Source of the DNA: an uncultured Ruminococcus sp.
GTDB taxonomy: Bacteria; Bacillota; Clostridia; Oscillospirales; Ruminococcaceae
Direction: 5' to 3'
Assembly: GCA_947345935.1 (NCBI GenBank)
Contig: CAMZZN010000003.1
Span: 38,475-102,474, forward strand
DNA length: 64,000 bases
Positions 1 to 10,227 of this stretch are shown in pieces. The position numbers and the translations under genes were made by a program. The number at the start of each line of letters is the position of its first letter. Position 1 is the stretch's first letter. The notes below the pieces were generated by a model. It was not told the DNA's origin. It made no database searches and worked only from the letters and a program-made list of their open reading frames with translations.

Positions 1-2
1 CG

Positions 3-593
3 CTTTCCCCGAATCCGTACTACACGGAGGAAATAGCAAAGGAATGCATGGAGACTATCTTCCTGCCTACGATCAATGCTATGAACGCCGAAGGACGCAC
101 ATTTGAGGGATGCCTTTATTTCGGACTTATGATAACCCCCAACGGACCGAAAGTTATTGAATATAACTGCCGTTTCGGCGATCCTGAAACGCAGGTGGTT
201 CTCCCTATGCTTGACGCCGATCTTTACGAAGTTTTTGAAGCCGTAAGCAGACACGAACTTGACAAGCTTGAAATAAAGTGGCACGAGGGAAGCTGCGCCT
301 GCGTTGTTATGGCAAGCGGCGGATATCCGGAAAGTTACCCCAAGGGCATTGAAATGAACGGTATGGACGATAAGGGACAGGTTGACGGATGCTTTGTTTA
401 TCATGCCGGAACAAAACTTTCGGAGGACGGAAGATTTCTCACAAACGGCGGACGTGTTATCGGCGTTACCGCAAAGGGAGCAGATCTTCAGTCGGCTCTG
501 GACAAAGCGTATGAGGGAGTTGAAAAGATCGGCTTTGACGGCGCTCATTACAGAAAAGATATCGGTCAGAGAGCTCTGAAAGCGCTCGGTTAA
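3..593 (+). CDS. purD: Phosphoribosylamine-glycine ligase, C-terminal part (5' truncated by window edge)
   Basis: Frame open from base 3 (LSPNPYYTEEIAKECMETIFLPTINAMNAEGRTFEGCLYFGLMIT...VIEYNCRFGDPETQ), characteristic ATP-grasp PurD motif. Confidence 0.95.
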   Translation, partial: LSPNPYYTEEIAKECMETIFLPTINAMNAEGRTFEGCLYFGLMITPNGPKVIEYNCRFGDPETQVVLPMLDADLYEVFEAVSRHELDKLEIKWHEGSCACVVMASGGYPESYPKGIEMNGMDDKGQVDGCFVYHAGTKLSEDGRFLTNGGRVIGVTAKGADLQSALDKAYEGVEKIGFDGAHYRKDIGQRALKALG

Positions 594-603
594 GGAGCCT
601 GTC

Positions 604-1233
604 ATGCAAGCAAAGCTGTCAAGGGCGCTGACCCTTGGAATTATCGGAAACGGTCTTTTTATACTGTTTCTTCTGATATCGCTCTTATATAATCGACTGT
701 TCACAGCAGAAACAGCCGTCGGTTTGCTTAAAGTAATCGAGCTAACGGCGTACTTCGTCGAGGTGGCAGGATTTGCCGTACTGGTAATGGCAGATTATTT
801 CATCTGCTCTGCCGTAAGGATGCGAAAGTTGCCTAAAACAGCTTTTTCTCTGTATCTGGCAATGGAAGCGTTCTTTATGTTCTGCGAGCTTAACGGTTTC
901 CTGGTCAGAAAATTCTACGCTCCGTATTCCCTTGGTCTTTACATTTTTCACGTTCTGGCGTCAGCCGCCGTATGCTTTACGTTTGTATATTTTGATCCGT
1001 ATAAGCCTAAGTTTGAACTTCTGGTCATAGGAAGCATTGTTATCATACTTGCAGGACTTTTCGGAAATTATATGGGCGTCCGAATCTATTTCAGCATAAT
1101 CGCCAACGCTCTGGCTTATATTGTGCTGTTCGCAGGAATGAAGATCATGCTGAAAAGAGAGATTATAGAAATCGACTGTCATGGAGACCGTGCACGTGAA
1201 GTAAGATATAAAAGCGGATTTTTTGAAGAATAA
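604..1233 (+). CDS. Hypothetical multi-pass membrane protein
   Basis: 209-aa ORF directly after purD, several hydrophobic segments; no family recognised. Confidence 0.7.
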   Translation: MQAKLSRALTLGIIGNGLFILFLLISLLYNRLFTAETAVGLLKVIELTAYFVEVAGFAVLVMADYFICSAVRMRKLPKTAFSLYLAMEAFFMFCELNGFLVRKFYAPYSLGLYIFHVLASAAVCFTFVYFDPYKPKFELLVIGSIVIILAGLFGNYMGVRIYFSIIANALAYIVLFAGMKIMLKREIIEIDCHGDRAREVRYKSGFFEE

Positions 1234-1244
1234 CTCTGTCAATC

Positions 1245-1274
1245 AAAGCTGCCTTGCAAAAGGCGGCTTTTTTT
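1245..1274 (+). terminator. Rho-independent terminator
   Basis: AAAGCTGCCTT-gcaa-AAGGCGGCTTT followed by T-tract. Confidence 0.8.
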
Positions 1275-1377
1275 GTCGCATCCGGCAAACATACGCCTCA
1301 CACATCCGGCTTGTTTTTCATATAATGAAATGGTATTTCAAAAAAAATCGCCGCATGGCGGCAGAATGGAGATCAAT

Positions 1378-2238
1378 ATGAAAAGCAAGCTAAGAATACT
1401 TATTGCCGGCGGCGATATGCGACAGGTCTACTGTGCCCGCCGTCTTTCAGACACATACGATACCGGTATCACAGGCTTTGATAAAGAGCTTCTTCCGGCA
1501 GGAAGTCCGCCGCTCGTGCAGTCAAACGTTGACCTGTTTGACTGCGCCGTCTTACCTGTTCCGCCGCTGAATGAAACAGGCTTGATAAGCACGCCTTGCT
1601 CAGGCGGAGAACTTTCCACAGAAGAGGTAAAAAAACTCCTTAAACCGGACGGGATTATCTTTGCCGGCCGCACTGACAGGCAGCTTCGTGAGGCATTCAG
1701 AGGGTATGAGATCTGCGACTATATGGAATGCGAGGATCTCAACCTTAAAAATGCTGTTCCCACTGCCGAGGGGGCAGTTCAGATTGCTCTTGATGAACTT
1801 CCTGTAACACTCAGCGGTCTCCGTGTGCTCATTGTAGGCATGGGCAGGATCGGCAGGGCTCTTGCAGAGATACTCAAAGGATTCGGCGCTGACGTGACCG
1901 CTGCTGTACACAACGCAAAGGGCGCTGCCAATGCACGCATCCACGGTATAAAATCAGTCTGCACCGACAGTATGGACAGCGATTACTCTCTGGTTTTCAA
2001 CACAGTTCCGCACATTATTTTTGACAGTGAACTCCTCAGCCGTTTCGGTGAAAAAACACTTTTCATTGATCTGGCGTCAAAACCGGGCGGAATAGACTTT
2101 GACGCCGCCTCAAAACTCGGCATTAAAGCGATCTGGGCGCTGGGACTGCCGGGAAAAACAGCTCCCATAACTTCCGGAGAGATTATTGCCGAAACAGTAA
2201 GCGGAATTCTCTCAGAAAAGGAGATTGCAAATGGCTGA
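1378..2238 (+). CDS. dpaA: Dipicolinate synthase subunit A
   Basis: MKSKLRILIAGGDMRQVYCARRLSD...; Rossmann segment VLIVGMGRIGRALAEILKGFGADV; GGAG upstream of ATG 1378; ORF track start 1273 is an upstream extension. Confidence 0.88.
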   Translation: MKSKLRILIAGGDMRQVYCARRLSDTYDTGITGFDKELLPAGSPPLVQSNVDLFDCAVLPVPPLNETGLISTPCSGGELSTEEVKKLLKPDGIIFAGRTDRQLREAFRGYEICDYMECEDLNLKNAVPTAEGAVQIALDELPVTLSGLRVLIVGMGRIGRALAEILKGFGADVTAAVHNAKGAANARIHGIKSVCTDSMDSDYSLVFNTVPHIIFDSELLSRFGEKTLFIDLASKPGGIDFDAASKLGIKAIWALGLPGKTAPITSGEIIAETVSGILSEKEIANG

Positions 2239-2827
2239 GATATTAAAGGGTCTTAAAATAGGATACGCATTGACCGCTTCATTCTGCACCTTTGAACGCA
2301 GCTTTGAACAGGCACGCATACTCGTGGATATGGGTGCGGAACTTCTGCCGGTTATGTCAGAAAATTCTGCTTCTATCGACACACGCTTCGGAACGGCAGA
2401 AGAAAATCTCCGCAAGCTCCGTGACATCTGCGGCACTGAGGTCATAACGGACATCAACGGCGCAGAGCCTATCGGTCCAAAAGGAATGACCGATCTGATG
2501 ATCGTCGCTCCCTGTACTTCAAATACGGCGGCAAAACTGGCTAACGGAATCACGGACACAGTAGTAACAATGGCGGTAAAATCCCACCTGCGCAGTGGAA
2601 AACCCGTACTGCTTGCTATTGCCTCAAACGATTCTCTTCTTGGATCGGCAAAAAATCTGGGCGAACTTTTCAACAGAAAAAATTACTATTTCGTTCCCAT
2701 GCTCCAGGACGACTGGATAAATAAGCCTGCTTCTCTGGTAGCTGAATTCGGCATGATTCCGCAGGCGGCAGAAGCAGCTATGAACGGTATACAGCTGCGC
2801 CCTCTCATATATCATTCAAAAAACTGA
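2231..2827 (+). CDS. dpaB: Dipicolinate synthase subunit B (flavoprotein-like)
   Basis: ILKGLKIGYALTASFCTFERSFEQARILVDMGAELLPVMSENS; overlaps end of dpaA. Confidence 0.9.
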   Translation: MAEILKGLKIGYALTASFCTFERSFEQARILVDMGAELLPVMSENSASIDTRFGTAEENLRKLRDICGTEVITDINGAEPIGPKGMTDLMIVAPCTSNTAAKLANGITDTVVTMAVKSHLRSGKPVLLAIASNDSLLGSAKNLGELFNRKNYYFVPMLQDDWINKPASLVAEFGMIPQAAEAAMNGIQLRPLIYHSKN

Positions 2828-2904
2828 ATAAAAACAAAAAACGATGTATCAAATCAGATTATCCGTACATAATATAAATATCAAACATCAATGGAGGTAT
2901 TATT

Positions 2905-3330
2905 ATGTACGGACTTACACCGTTTTCACGCAGCAATTACGATATTTTCAATCTTTTTAATGATTTTGACAGAAACTTTTTCGGGGACCGCTCCTCCGTC
3001 TGCTCATGCCGCACGGATATAAGGGACGAAGGTGACAGATATGTACTGGAATCAGAACTTCCGGGTTTTGAGAAAAGCGATATCGGTCTGGATATAAACG
3101 GTTCTTATCTGGTCATATCCGCCGAACGCCGCACCAACAGCGAGGACAAGGACGAAAAGGGCAGTTATATACGCCGTGAGCGCAGTTTCGGGACTTATAA
3201 GCGAAGTTTCGATATTTCTGACGTAAACACAGAGCAGATCAATGCAGAGTACAAAAACGGCATCCTGACCGTTGATCTTCCCAAGAAAAAGCAGGAAGAA
3301 CCAGTATCAAAACGTCTTGAAATAAATTAA
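2905..3330 (+). CDS. Hsp20/alpha-crystallin family small heat shock protein
   Basis: LESELPGFEKSDIGLDINGSYLVISAERR ... GILTVDLPKK. Confidence 0.93.
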   Translation: MYGLTPFSRSNYDIFNLFNDFDRNFFGDRSSVCSCRTDIRDEGDRYVLESELPGFEKSDIGLDINGSYLVISAERRTNSEDKDEKGSYIRRERSFGTYKRSFDISDVNTEQINAEYKNGILTVDLPKKKQEEPVSKRLEIN

Positions 3331-3341
3331 TGAAAAATGAC

Positions 3342-3388
3342 AATACCGTCAGCTTAGTGAATTCTGTTCCACTTAAGTTGGCGGTATT
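3342..3388. repeat. Dispersed inverted-repeat family, copy A
   Basis: AATACCGTCAGCTTAGTG-aattctgttcc-ACTTAAGTTGGCGGTATT; shares ends and GAATTCTGTTCC core with copies at 18957, 22022 and 62993. Confidence 0.65.
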
Positions 3389-3395
3389 TACCATT

Positions 3396-3875
3396 TTATT
3401 CCATAACTATATCGCAGAATTCTGCACCGATCGCCCTTGACAGATCGACCGGTGAAAGATGAAGCTGAAGTCCTATTCTTCCTCCGCTTATGTAGAAAAG
3501 CGGCAGTTTCTCCGCAGAACTGTGAATAACAGTCACAAACTGTTTTTTCATACCGATAGGCGTACATCCGCCTCGCACATAGCCTGTGACTTTCGTAATA
3601 TCTTTCACATGAAGCAGCGAAACTGATTTTTCCCCGACGCTTACCGCCGCCTTTTTAAGATCGAGCTCCAGTGCGACCGGAACGAGAAAGCAGTAATAAG
3701 TACCTGTTTTTCCCTGTGCTATCAGCGTCTTGAACGTTTCCTCAACCGGCTGTCCAAGGTTTTCAGCAGTTGTTACTCCGTCGATGAATTCGTCGCAGCA
3801 ATATGTACTGAATTCGTATTTTATTCCGGATCTGTCCAGAAAACGCATTGCGTTCGTTTTTGCTTCCTTAGCCAT
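3396..3875 (-). CDS. ybaK: YbaK/EbsC family Cys-tRNA(Pro) deacylase
   Basis: YbaK-like sequence with TKVTGYVRGGCTPIGMKKQFVTVI. Confidence 0.9.
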   Translation of the reverse strand: MAKEAKTNAMRFLDRSGIKYEFSTYCCDEFIDGVTTAENLGQPVEETFKTLIAQGKTGTYYCFLVPVALELDLKKAAVSVGEKSVSLLHVKDITKVTGYVRGGCTPIGMKKQFVTVIHSSAEKLPLFYISGGRIGLQLHLSPVDLSRAIGAEFCDIVME

Positions 3876-4494
3876 TTTCAGCCTCCTGACGGTTCACCTT
3901 GCTATATATACATCCGCAGTAGTTCTGACGATACAGACCGTACTGCCTTGAAAGCTCTATGGAATGCTTATATCCGTCATGCTTCTTGAAATCAGAAAAA
4001 AGGTAGGGTACGCCGCACATTTCTGCTATTTTTCCGCCCCTGTCGTTTATGTAGCCGCAGTCTTTATGTGGACTTATAGTCAGCGTTGTGGTGAAATAAC
4101 GGCATCCCAGTTCACGGGCTTTTGTGCCTGCCGCTTCAAGGCGGTACGATATGCATTTTTGACAACGTTCGCCTCTCTCCGGAAGCTTTTCCAGCCCATT
4201 TGAAAGCTCATAGAACGGCGCAGGATCGTATTTTTCTTTAATTATCCGGATGTTCAGATCCATTTCCCTGACAAGCCTTTCAAGTTCGCTGAAACGGAAA
4301 TCGTACTCCTCCTCCGGAACGATATTCGGATTAAAAAAATACAGAGTGATATCAAAATATTTCTCCAGAACTGTCAGCGTATGACTGCTGCATGGGGCGC
4401 AGCAGGCATGAAGCAGCAGCGACGGACGTTCACCGTTTTTTTCAAGAGCGGCAATGGTTTCGTCCAGCATCCTGCCATAGTTTATCTTATTCAT
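3868..4494 (-). CDS. queH: Epoxyqueuosine reductase QueH
   Basis: LLLHACCAPCSSHTL, FFNPNIVPEEEYDFR, YCGCIYS motifs. Confidence 0.92.
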   Translation of the reverse strand: MNKINYGRMLDETIAALEKNGERPSLLLHACCAPCSSHTLTVLEKYFDITLYFFNPNIVPEEEYDFRFSELERLVREMDLNIRIIKEKYDPAPFYELSNGLEKLPERGERCQKCISYRLEAAGTKARELGCRYFTTTLTISPHKDCGYINDRGGKIAEMCGVPYLFSDFKKHDGYKHSIELSRQYGLYRQNYCGCIYSKVNRQEAENG

Positions 4495-5360
4495 TACTTA
4501 TCCTCAAGATTTTTCAAAGCCCTCAGTTCGTCACGGTTGACTCTGATTTCCGCATCACGGAGAAGCTTTACCTCGCTTCTGTCCAGAGTTACGGGAACCT
4601 CAGATTTATCGGTTTTTATCCGCAGTTTGCCTGTAATAAGATTGGCGTCCTCAACTCTGCCTTTGTCTCCATCCGGAGTTACAACAATTGCGCCTACTTT
4701 CGGAGTTATTTTCAAAAGTTCCTCATAGACGTTCTGCTCGTTTTTCAGACAGCACATAAGTCTACCGCACGTTCCTGAGATTTTGGTCGGATTAAGAGAA
4801 AGTCCCTGTTCCTTAGCCATTTTTATGGATACAGGCTGAAAATCTCCCATATATCCCTTACAGCAGAACTCCCTGCCGCATATGCCCATGCCGCCCAGTA
4901 TTTTCGCCTCGTCCCGGACGCCTATCTGTCTCAGCTCGATACGTGTCCTGAATACGGCAGCCAGGTCTTTTACCAGTTCACGAAAATCCACACGGTTCTC
5001 CGCTGTAAAATAGAAAAGTATTTTATTATTGTCAAAAGTACACTCTACGTCAACAAGGTTCATTTTCAGTTTACGGAAAGCGATCTTTTCCTGACATACG
5101 GCAAACGCTTCCTTCTCACGCTGTTTGTTTTTAGCGGCGATCTTCATATCAGCCTCTGTTGCGATCCTGATGATCGGTTTCAGCGGTGAAGATATCTGAT
5201 CGTCCTCGATCTGTCTGTTTGCAATAACTACCTCTCCGCACTCAACGCCCCGTACAGTTTCAACAATCGCATGATCGCCTATCTTAGCCTCTATGCCGTC
5301 CGGCGAGAAGTAATATATTTTTCCTACGCTCTTGAAGCGTACTCCTACTATTTCTTTCAT
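4494..5360 (-). CDS. ricT: PSP1-domain protein, RicT/YaaT stage 0 sporulation-like
   Basis: VGVRFKSVGKIYYFSPDG, GGMGICGREFCCKGYMGDF, NPTKISGTCGRLMCCLKNEQ. Confidence 0.92.
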   Translation of the reverse strand: MKEIVGVRFKSVGKIYYFSPDGIEAKIGDHAIVETVRGVECGEVVIANRQIEDDQISSPLKPIIRIATEADMKIAAKNKQREKEAFAVCQEKIAFRKLKMNLVDVECTFDNNKILFYFTAENRVDFRELVKDLAAVFRTRIELRQIGVRDEAKILGGMGICGREFCCKGYMGDFQPVSIKMAKEQGLSLNPTKISGTCGRLMCCLKNEQNVYEELLKITPKVGAIVVTPDGDKGRVEDANLITGKLRIKTDKSEVPVTLDRSEVKLLRDAEIRVNRDELRALKNLEDK

Positions 5361-5379
5361 ATGATTCTCCTTTTTGCCC

Positions 5380-6360
5380 TTATACCGTACTGATTATCTC
5401 AGCGCACAAGGATGCTATTACAAGAGGAATATTAACATTGCTTTCTACGGCGCTGCGTGCTTTCTCAATGTATCCGTGAAGTCTTACCGCCTGATACACT
5501 CCAAGCTTCTCCGAAAGCGCCCTGGCAGCATCGCCAAAACAGCTTATAGCCTTAGCTTCAGGATCTTTCTGAAATACCGCCGAGTCACGTATCAACTTAT
5601 CAAGCATGGAAAATACCTCTCCCACGTCATTCCTGTCCTTTGCCACCGTATAGAACGCTGCATTCATTGCATATTCATCTCTTCTTATTATACTATCTGC
5701 GATTAATTTTGTCAAATCCACTTTTCTGCGAAGAGAATCGTCAAGAAGATACTCCTTGCACATTCCTATATTACCGTGAAAGCATCTTACAGCATTCCGG
5801 ATCTCCTCACGGCTGTATCCGTCCTCCGCCAGAGACTGTTCCGCCTGTTCCTCCGTACAGACCGATGTTCCGAAGCATACGCAGCGTGAAATTATAGTAG
5901 GCAGAAAAACCGACTTTGACTCCGCCGTAAATATAAAATAAGCGTAGTCAGGCGGTTCTTCAATCAGTTTCAGCAGCTTGTTCTGGGGACGACTGTCAAA
6001 ATTCCGGCAATCGGTGAATACGTAGACCTTTCTTCCGCTTTTATTATTCGGCTTCACAAAAGCGTCGCTTGCCACCACTCCGGCTGTTTCAACGGAATAT
6101 CCGCCAAGTTTTCCACTTTTTGCAGGATATATAACGTCAGGATGATATCCCGATTCAACATTTTTGCAGGCAGTGCAACTTCCGCAGGGATACCCGTCCA
6201 CAGGAGATTCACACAGCAGAAGCTTTACATAATATTTTGCAATCGTCTTTTTTCCGCTGCCCCTTTCTCCGTAAAACAGCACTGCATGAGCCGCTTTGTC
6301 CCTGCGGATCATATTTTCCAGAGTTGAAATCAGATATTCATTTCCATAAATTTTTTTCAT
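5380..6360 (-). CDS. holB: DNA polymerase III delta' subunit
   Basis: HAVLFYGERGSGKKTIAKYY, Cys cluster CGSCTACKNVESG, NKLLKLIEEPPDYAYFIFTAES. Confidence 0.9.
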   Translation of the reverse strand: MKKIYGNEYLISTLENMIRRDKAAHAVLFYGERGSGKKTIAKYYVKLLLCESPVDGYPCGSCTACKNVESGYHPDVIYPAKSGKLGGYSVETAGVVASDAFVKPNNKSGRKVYVFTDCRNFDSRPQNKLLKLIEEPPDYAYFIFTAESKSVFLPTIISRCVCFGTSVCTEEQAEQSLAEDGYSREEIRNAVRCFHGNIGMCKEYLLDDSLRRKVDLTKLIADSIIRRDEYAMNAAFYTVAKDRNDVGEVFSMLDKLIRDSAVFQKDPEAKAISCFGDAARALSEKLGVYQAVRLHGYIEKARSAVESNVNIPLVIASLCAEIISTV

Positions 6361-6415
6361 ATCGTACCTCTCACTTCGGACAGCCTGTATAAATACATGA
6401 AAAACTGCCTTAACT

Positions 6416-7756
6416 CTATTTTACCACATTTACAGTTGAAATTCCATAGCTTTTGAAAATATTTATGCATTCCAGATCAATTATTTCTCCGCTTGCCGCT
6501 ATAGGAACGGCAGGAGGACAAGGAACTCTCACGGCAGCGCAGATCCTGCTCTCGGAGTTTTCAACATTTATTTCCTCGCTTGTGGAAAAAAACGCCTCAC
6601 GGATTCTCATTGCTTTTACAGGAAGCTTCATTGAAAACCGGTACGATCTTTTTTCATGACGTCCGGCATCGGCAAGCGTTCTCTCCATAGCCACTGACAG
6701 TCTGTTATAATCCTCCCGCCTGCACACGGCAGACATCAGCAGGATAAGCAGTTCCTTATCTGCATACTCACATTCTGCGCCGTTTTTTCGCAGAAGATCT
6801 GCAAGTTCCCTGCCGTCAAAACCGCTTTCAGAAGCTTTCACGGTTATATGAAACGGCTCAGACTCGGCAAACTCCAGTTTTCCGGCAAATCTGTTCCGGA
6901 AATCTTCCAGATACGCAAGATTTTCTGCAATATCTTTCCGTATGCTCCCGGCGATGTACTTATTGCACAGATCAAGGGACATCATTACCAGATATGACGG
7001 ACTTGTCGAAGCAAAAAGACTCATTGCCGGTTTCAGCAGCGGAGCGTATTCCTGCCGTGAAGTATGAAGCATGGCTGCCCCCGTCAGAGCCGGCAGCATT
7101 TTATGTGCAGAATCACAGCAAATATCCGCACCTTGTGCAATGGGGTGGATGCTTTCTTTAAAAAAATGGAGATGAGCGCCATGAGCGTTATCAACGATCA
7201 GACGTGCTCCACAGCGGCGGCATACGGCCGAAAGCCCCTGTATATCAGCAAGTCTGCCGGTATAGTCGGGAGATGTGACATAAAGGCAGGCAGGTCTGCC
7301 GCAGGACACAAGCCGTTTTTCAACTTCATTCAATGAAATCATCCCGGAGAGTATCCCCCCCGGATAATACGGCAGTATCCATTCCACGTCCAGGTCAAGA
7401 AGAGCCGCTGCATTGAGAAAACTGCGGTGAACGTTTCTTATCGCAAAGATCTGACGTTTTTCCTGCTTCATAACCGCAAGCATAGCCTGAATACACAATG
7501 TCGATCCTCCGGCGGAATATACCGTAGCCGCCGTTCCGTAAAGCGACGCCATGTTTTTTTCGCTTGCGGCGATGATACCCTCTGCTTCAAAAAGACTGTC
7601 CGCACCGAATATTTCAGTTATATCCCCACGAAACAGAGCCTCAAGACCCTTTTCGGAAGTAATTCCTTTATGTCCAGGCATATGGCATCTGAGCGTCCCG
7701 GAAGAAGCATATTTCTGTATAAAATCATATATCGGAGTTTTCATTTTATCACCCAT
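6416..7756 (-). CDS. Orn/Lys/Arg decarboxylase family PLP enzyme
   Basis: LRCHMPGHKG, VDNAHGAHLHFF, CCDSAHKMLPALTGAAMLH. Confidence 0.9.
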   Translation of the reverse strand: MGDKMKTPIYDFIQKYASSGTLRCHMPGHKGITSEKGLEALFRGDITEIFGADSLFEAEGIIAASEKNMASLYGTAATVYSAGGSTLCIQAMLAVMKQEKRQIFAIRNVHRSFLNAAALLDLDVEWILPYYPGGILSGMISLNEVEKRLVSCGRPACLYVTSPDYTGRLADIQGLSAVCRRCGARLIVDNAHGAHLHFFKESIHPIAQGADICCDSAHKMLPALTGAAMLHTSRQEYAPLLKPAMSLFASTSPSYLVMMSLDLCNKYIAGSIRKDIAENLAYLEDFRNRFAGKLEFAESEPFHITVKASESGFDGRELADLLRKNGAECEYADKELLILLMSAVCRREDYNRLSVAMERTLADAGRHEKRSYRFSMKLPVKAMRIREAFFSTSEEINVENSESRICAAVRVPCPPAVPIAASGEIIDLECINIFKSYGISTVNVVK

Positions 7757-8061
7757 TAGATATAATATTTCAGGATACGGAATATCCTCATTTTCGCCCT
7801 TGACATAGCCGCCGAAACAGCCTGCTGGGAGATGCCCAGCCGTTTTCCTATCTGGACGGAATCAAGGTTCTTAAAATAGTATAGCATAATTATTTCGTTT
7901 TGTCTCGGAGTAAGCTCGTTTTTTATAACATTTAATAATATTTTCTTTAACTTTTGTCTTGACTCAGATTCGTCGATGTCAGCAATTATCGCACGCAGTC
8001 CGCTATCCGACTCGCCGGTAAAATTATCTGAATAGCTTTCACGTTTCGGCACGCTGCTCAA
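7756..8061 (-). CDS. Sigma-70 region 4-only RNA polymerase sigma-like protein
   Basis: LTPRQNEIIMLYYFKNLDSVQIGKRLGISQQAVSAAMSRAKMRIFRIL region-4 HTH; no region 2. Confidence 0.8.
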   Translation of the reverse strand: MSSVPKRESYSDNFTGESDSGLRAIIADIDESESRQKLKKILLNVIKNELTPRQNEIIMLYYFKNLDSVQIGKRLGISQQAVSAAMSRAKMRIFRILKYYI

Positions 8062-8272
8062 CCCTCCTCACATAATTTGTGAGATAAATCACAATTTCTT
8101 TCATCTGACTGTGTTCCGTATAAAGAAGACGTATCCGGCGTTCCAGATCCAGCTCCTCGACAACATCTTCTCTGCCCTCCCTCTTAAGGTCGTTTTTCTG
8201 TTTTGTAAGCTGATCTATTCTTTTTTTAGCAAGAACACAGCTTTTTTCATAGGCTTTTATCATCTGTCTCAT
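8039..8272 (-). CDS. Small charged coiled-coil-like hypothetical protein
   Basis: 77-aa ORF overlapping the start of the sigma-like gene; downstream of a consensus promoter. Confidence 0.65.
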   Translation of the reverse strand: MRQMIKAYEKSCVLAKKRIDQLTKQKNDLKREGREDVVEELDLERRIRLLYTEHSQMKEIVIYLTNYVRRVEQRAET

Positions 8273-8329
8273 GTTTTCCTCCTCAGATTGTCACTCACCA
8301 ATCCCGAACATCCTTTCTTTCACATCTTT

Positions 8330-8358
8330 ATTATAGAACAAAAATTTTTAATTGTCAA
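8330..8358 (-). promoter_or_regulatory. Sigma-A type promoter for the 8272 gene
   Basis: minus strand TTGACA-N17-TATAAT. Confidence 0.75.
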
Positions 8359-8580
8359 GAGAAAACGAACATATATTTTAATTTTAACAATAAAACATAC
8401 ATTTTGTGATTGTGCATAATAAATATTATAAATAAAGTGATTTTTCACAAAATCCAAAACATACCTGAGAGAAATTCAATATTCTGATTGACTAAATATA
8501 CAAGGGAAAATATATAAGATCTATTAGTATAAAAATCCTGTATTTTATTGAATAATGTTTTTGTTTTTTTACCAAAACAC

Positions 8581-8609
8581 TTGTAAAATCCTTAATTATA
8601 TGGTATAAT
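8581..8609 (+). promoter_or_regulatory. Sigma-A type promoter, extended -10, for the 8671 operon
   Basis: TTGTAA-N17(...ATGG)-TATAAT. Confidence 0.7.
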
Positions 8610-8670
8610 ATAAATTATAATATTACGGATCATATAAATGATCACAAAATAAAAATCAAAGGAGAAAGCT

Positions 8671-10227
8671 ATGAAGAAAATAGTTATAATAGGCGCCGGA
8701 CCTGCCGGTCTGACGGCGGCATATGAACTTCTGAAAGATAATTCCGGCGAATATGACGTTACCATTCTTGAAGAAACAGACGCTATCGGCGGTATTTCAA
8801 AAACAGTAAACTACAATGGAAACCGCATGGATATGGGCGGTCACCGCTTTTTCTCAAAGATACCGGAGGTAAACAGCTGGTGGAGCAATATGCTCCCCAT
8901 GCAGGGATCTCCCTCATACGACGATCTTCTTCTCAGAAGAAAAGTTGCCGTAAGCCAGGACGGTCCCGACCCGCAAAAGAAAAATCGTGTAATGCTCTCC
9001 AGACGCCGTGTTTCCCGTATACTTTTCAATGATAAATTTTATGACTATCCCGTTTCGCTCAAACCAGAAACTATCAAGAATTTCGGCTTTTTTACCACAA
9101 TGAAAGTGGGTTTCAGCTATCTTGCAGCAGTTATCCACAAGCGTCCGGAAAATAACCTTGAAAACTTCTACATTAATTGCTTCGGAAAGCAGCTCTATTC
9201 CATGTTCTTTGAATACTACACAGAAAATCTCTGGGGCAGACATCCCAGCGAGATAGACGCATCATGGGGCGCTCAGCGTACAAAAGGTCTGTCGATCGTA
9301 GGTATCATCAAGGATTTCTTCGGCAAGCTGTTCAAAGTAAAGAACCGCAAAGTAAACACTTCCCTTATCGAAGAATTCAAATATCCTAAGCTTGGTCCCG
9401 GACAGCTCTGGGAAGTAACGGCTGACGAGATCAAAAAACTCGGCGGAAACATCATTATGAACGCCGCCGTAAAGAAGATACACAAAAACGCTGAAAATCT
9501 CCTTACCGGCGTAACCTACGTAAAAGACGGCGAGGAGATAGCTCTGGACGGCGACTGCATCATCTCCTCAATGCCGGTTAAAGATCTTGTTGCCGGTATG
9601 AATGATGTTCCTGCCGAGCCTGCAAGAATTGCCGCCGGACTCCCCTACCGTGATTATATGACACTGGGCGTACTCGTTCCGAAGCTGAATCTCAAAAATG
9701 AAACAACTATGAAAACTGTCGGAAACATTGTTCCGGACTGCTGGGTTTACGTTCAGGACAGGCGTGTAAAAATGGGACGTTTCCAGATATACAACAACTG
9801 GTCTCCTTATATGGTAAAGGATCTCAAGAATACCGTATGGCTTGGTCTTGAATACTTCGTTACCGAGGGCGACAAATTCTGGAACATGACGGAAAAGCAG
9901 TTTTCCGACTTCTGCGTAAAGGAGATGATAAAGCTTGGTCTTATCGACAGCGCCGATCAGGTTATCGATACCCATATGGAAAAGGTAAAGAAAGCTTATC
10001 CCGCATATTTCGATACCTACGACGAAATGGATACTCTTATCGATTACCTCAGCACTATCGAAAATCTCTACTGCGTCGGACGCAACGGTCAGCACCGTTA
10101 TAACAACATTGACCACTCCATGTGTACTTCATTTGAGGCTGTCAAGAATATTAAATCAGGAGCTAAGGACAAGTCTAACATCTGGAATGTCAATACGGAA
10201 AAAGAATATCACGAGGAGAAGAAGTAA
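8671..10227 (+). CDS. FAD-dependent NAD(P)-binding oxidoreductase (UDP-galactopyranose mutase/amine oxidase-like)
   Basis: [20 protein letters not shown] Rossmann motif; [13 protein letters not shown]-terminal [28 protein letters not shown]. Confidence 0.88.
   Translation: MKKIVIIGAGPAGLTAAYELLKDNSGEYDVTILEETDAIGGISKTVNYNGNRMDMGGHRFFSKIPEVNSWWSNMLPMQGSPSYDDLLLRRKVAVSQDGPDPQKKNRVMLSRRRVSRILFNDKFYDYPVSLKPETIKNFGFFTTMKVGFSYLAAVIHKRPENNLENFYINCFGKQLYSMFFEYYTENLWGRHPSEIDASWGAQRTKGLSIVGIIKDFFGKLFKVKNRKVNTSLIEEFKYPKLGPGQLWEVTADEIKKLGGNIIMNAAVKKIHKNAENLLTGVTYVKDGEEIALDGDCIISSMPVKDLVAGMNDVPAEPARIAAGLPYRDYMTLGVLVPKLNLKNETTMKTVGNIVPDCWVYVQDRRVKMGRFQIYNNWSPYMVKDLKNTVWLGLEYFVTEGDKFWNMTEKQFSDFCVKEMIKLGLIDSADQVIDTHMEKVKKAYPAYFDTYDEMDTLIDYLSTIENLYCVGRNGQHRYNNIDHSMCTSFEAVKNIKSGAKDKSNIWNVNTEKEYHEEKK

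Noticed and set aside
1273-1377. N-terminal extension of dpaA in the ORF track
   Set aside because: Overlaps the region after a terminator and lacks an RBS; ATG 1378 with GGAG fits the family N-terminus.
2828-2904. Possible riboswitch or CIRCE upstream of Hsp20
   Set aside because: The 77-nt spacer shows no CIRCE match and no recognisable aptamer core.
9568-10116. 182-aa minus-strand ORF
   Set aside because: Fully antisense to the well-supported flavoprotein gene; no independent evidence.
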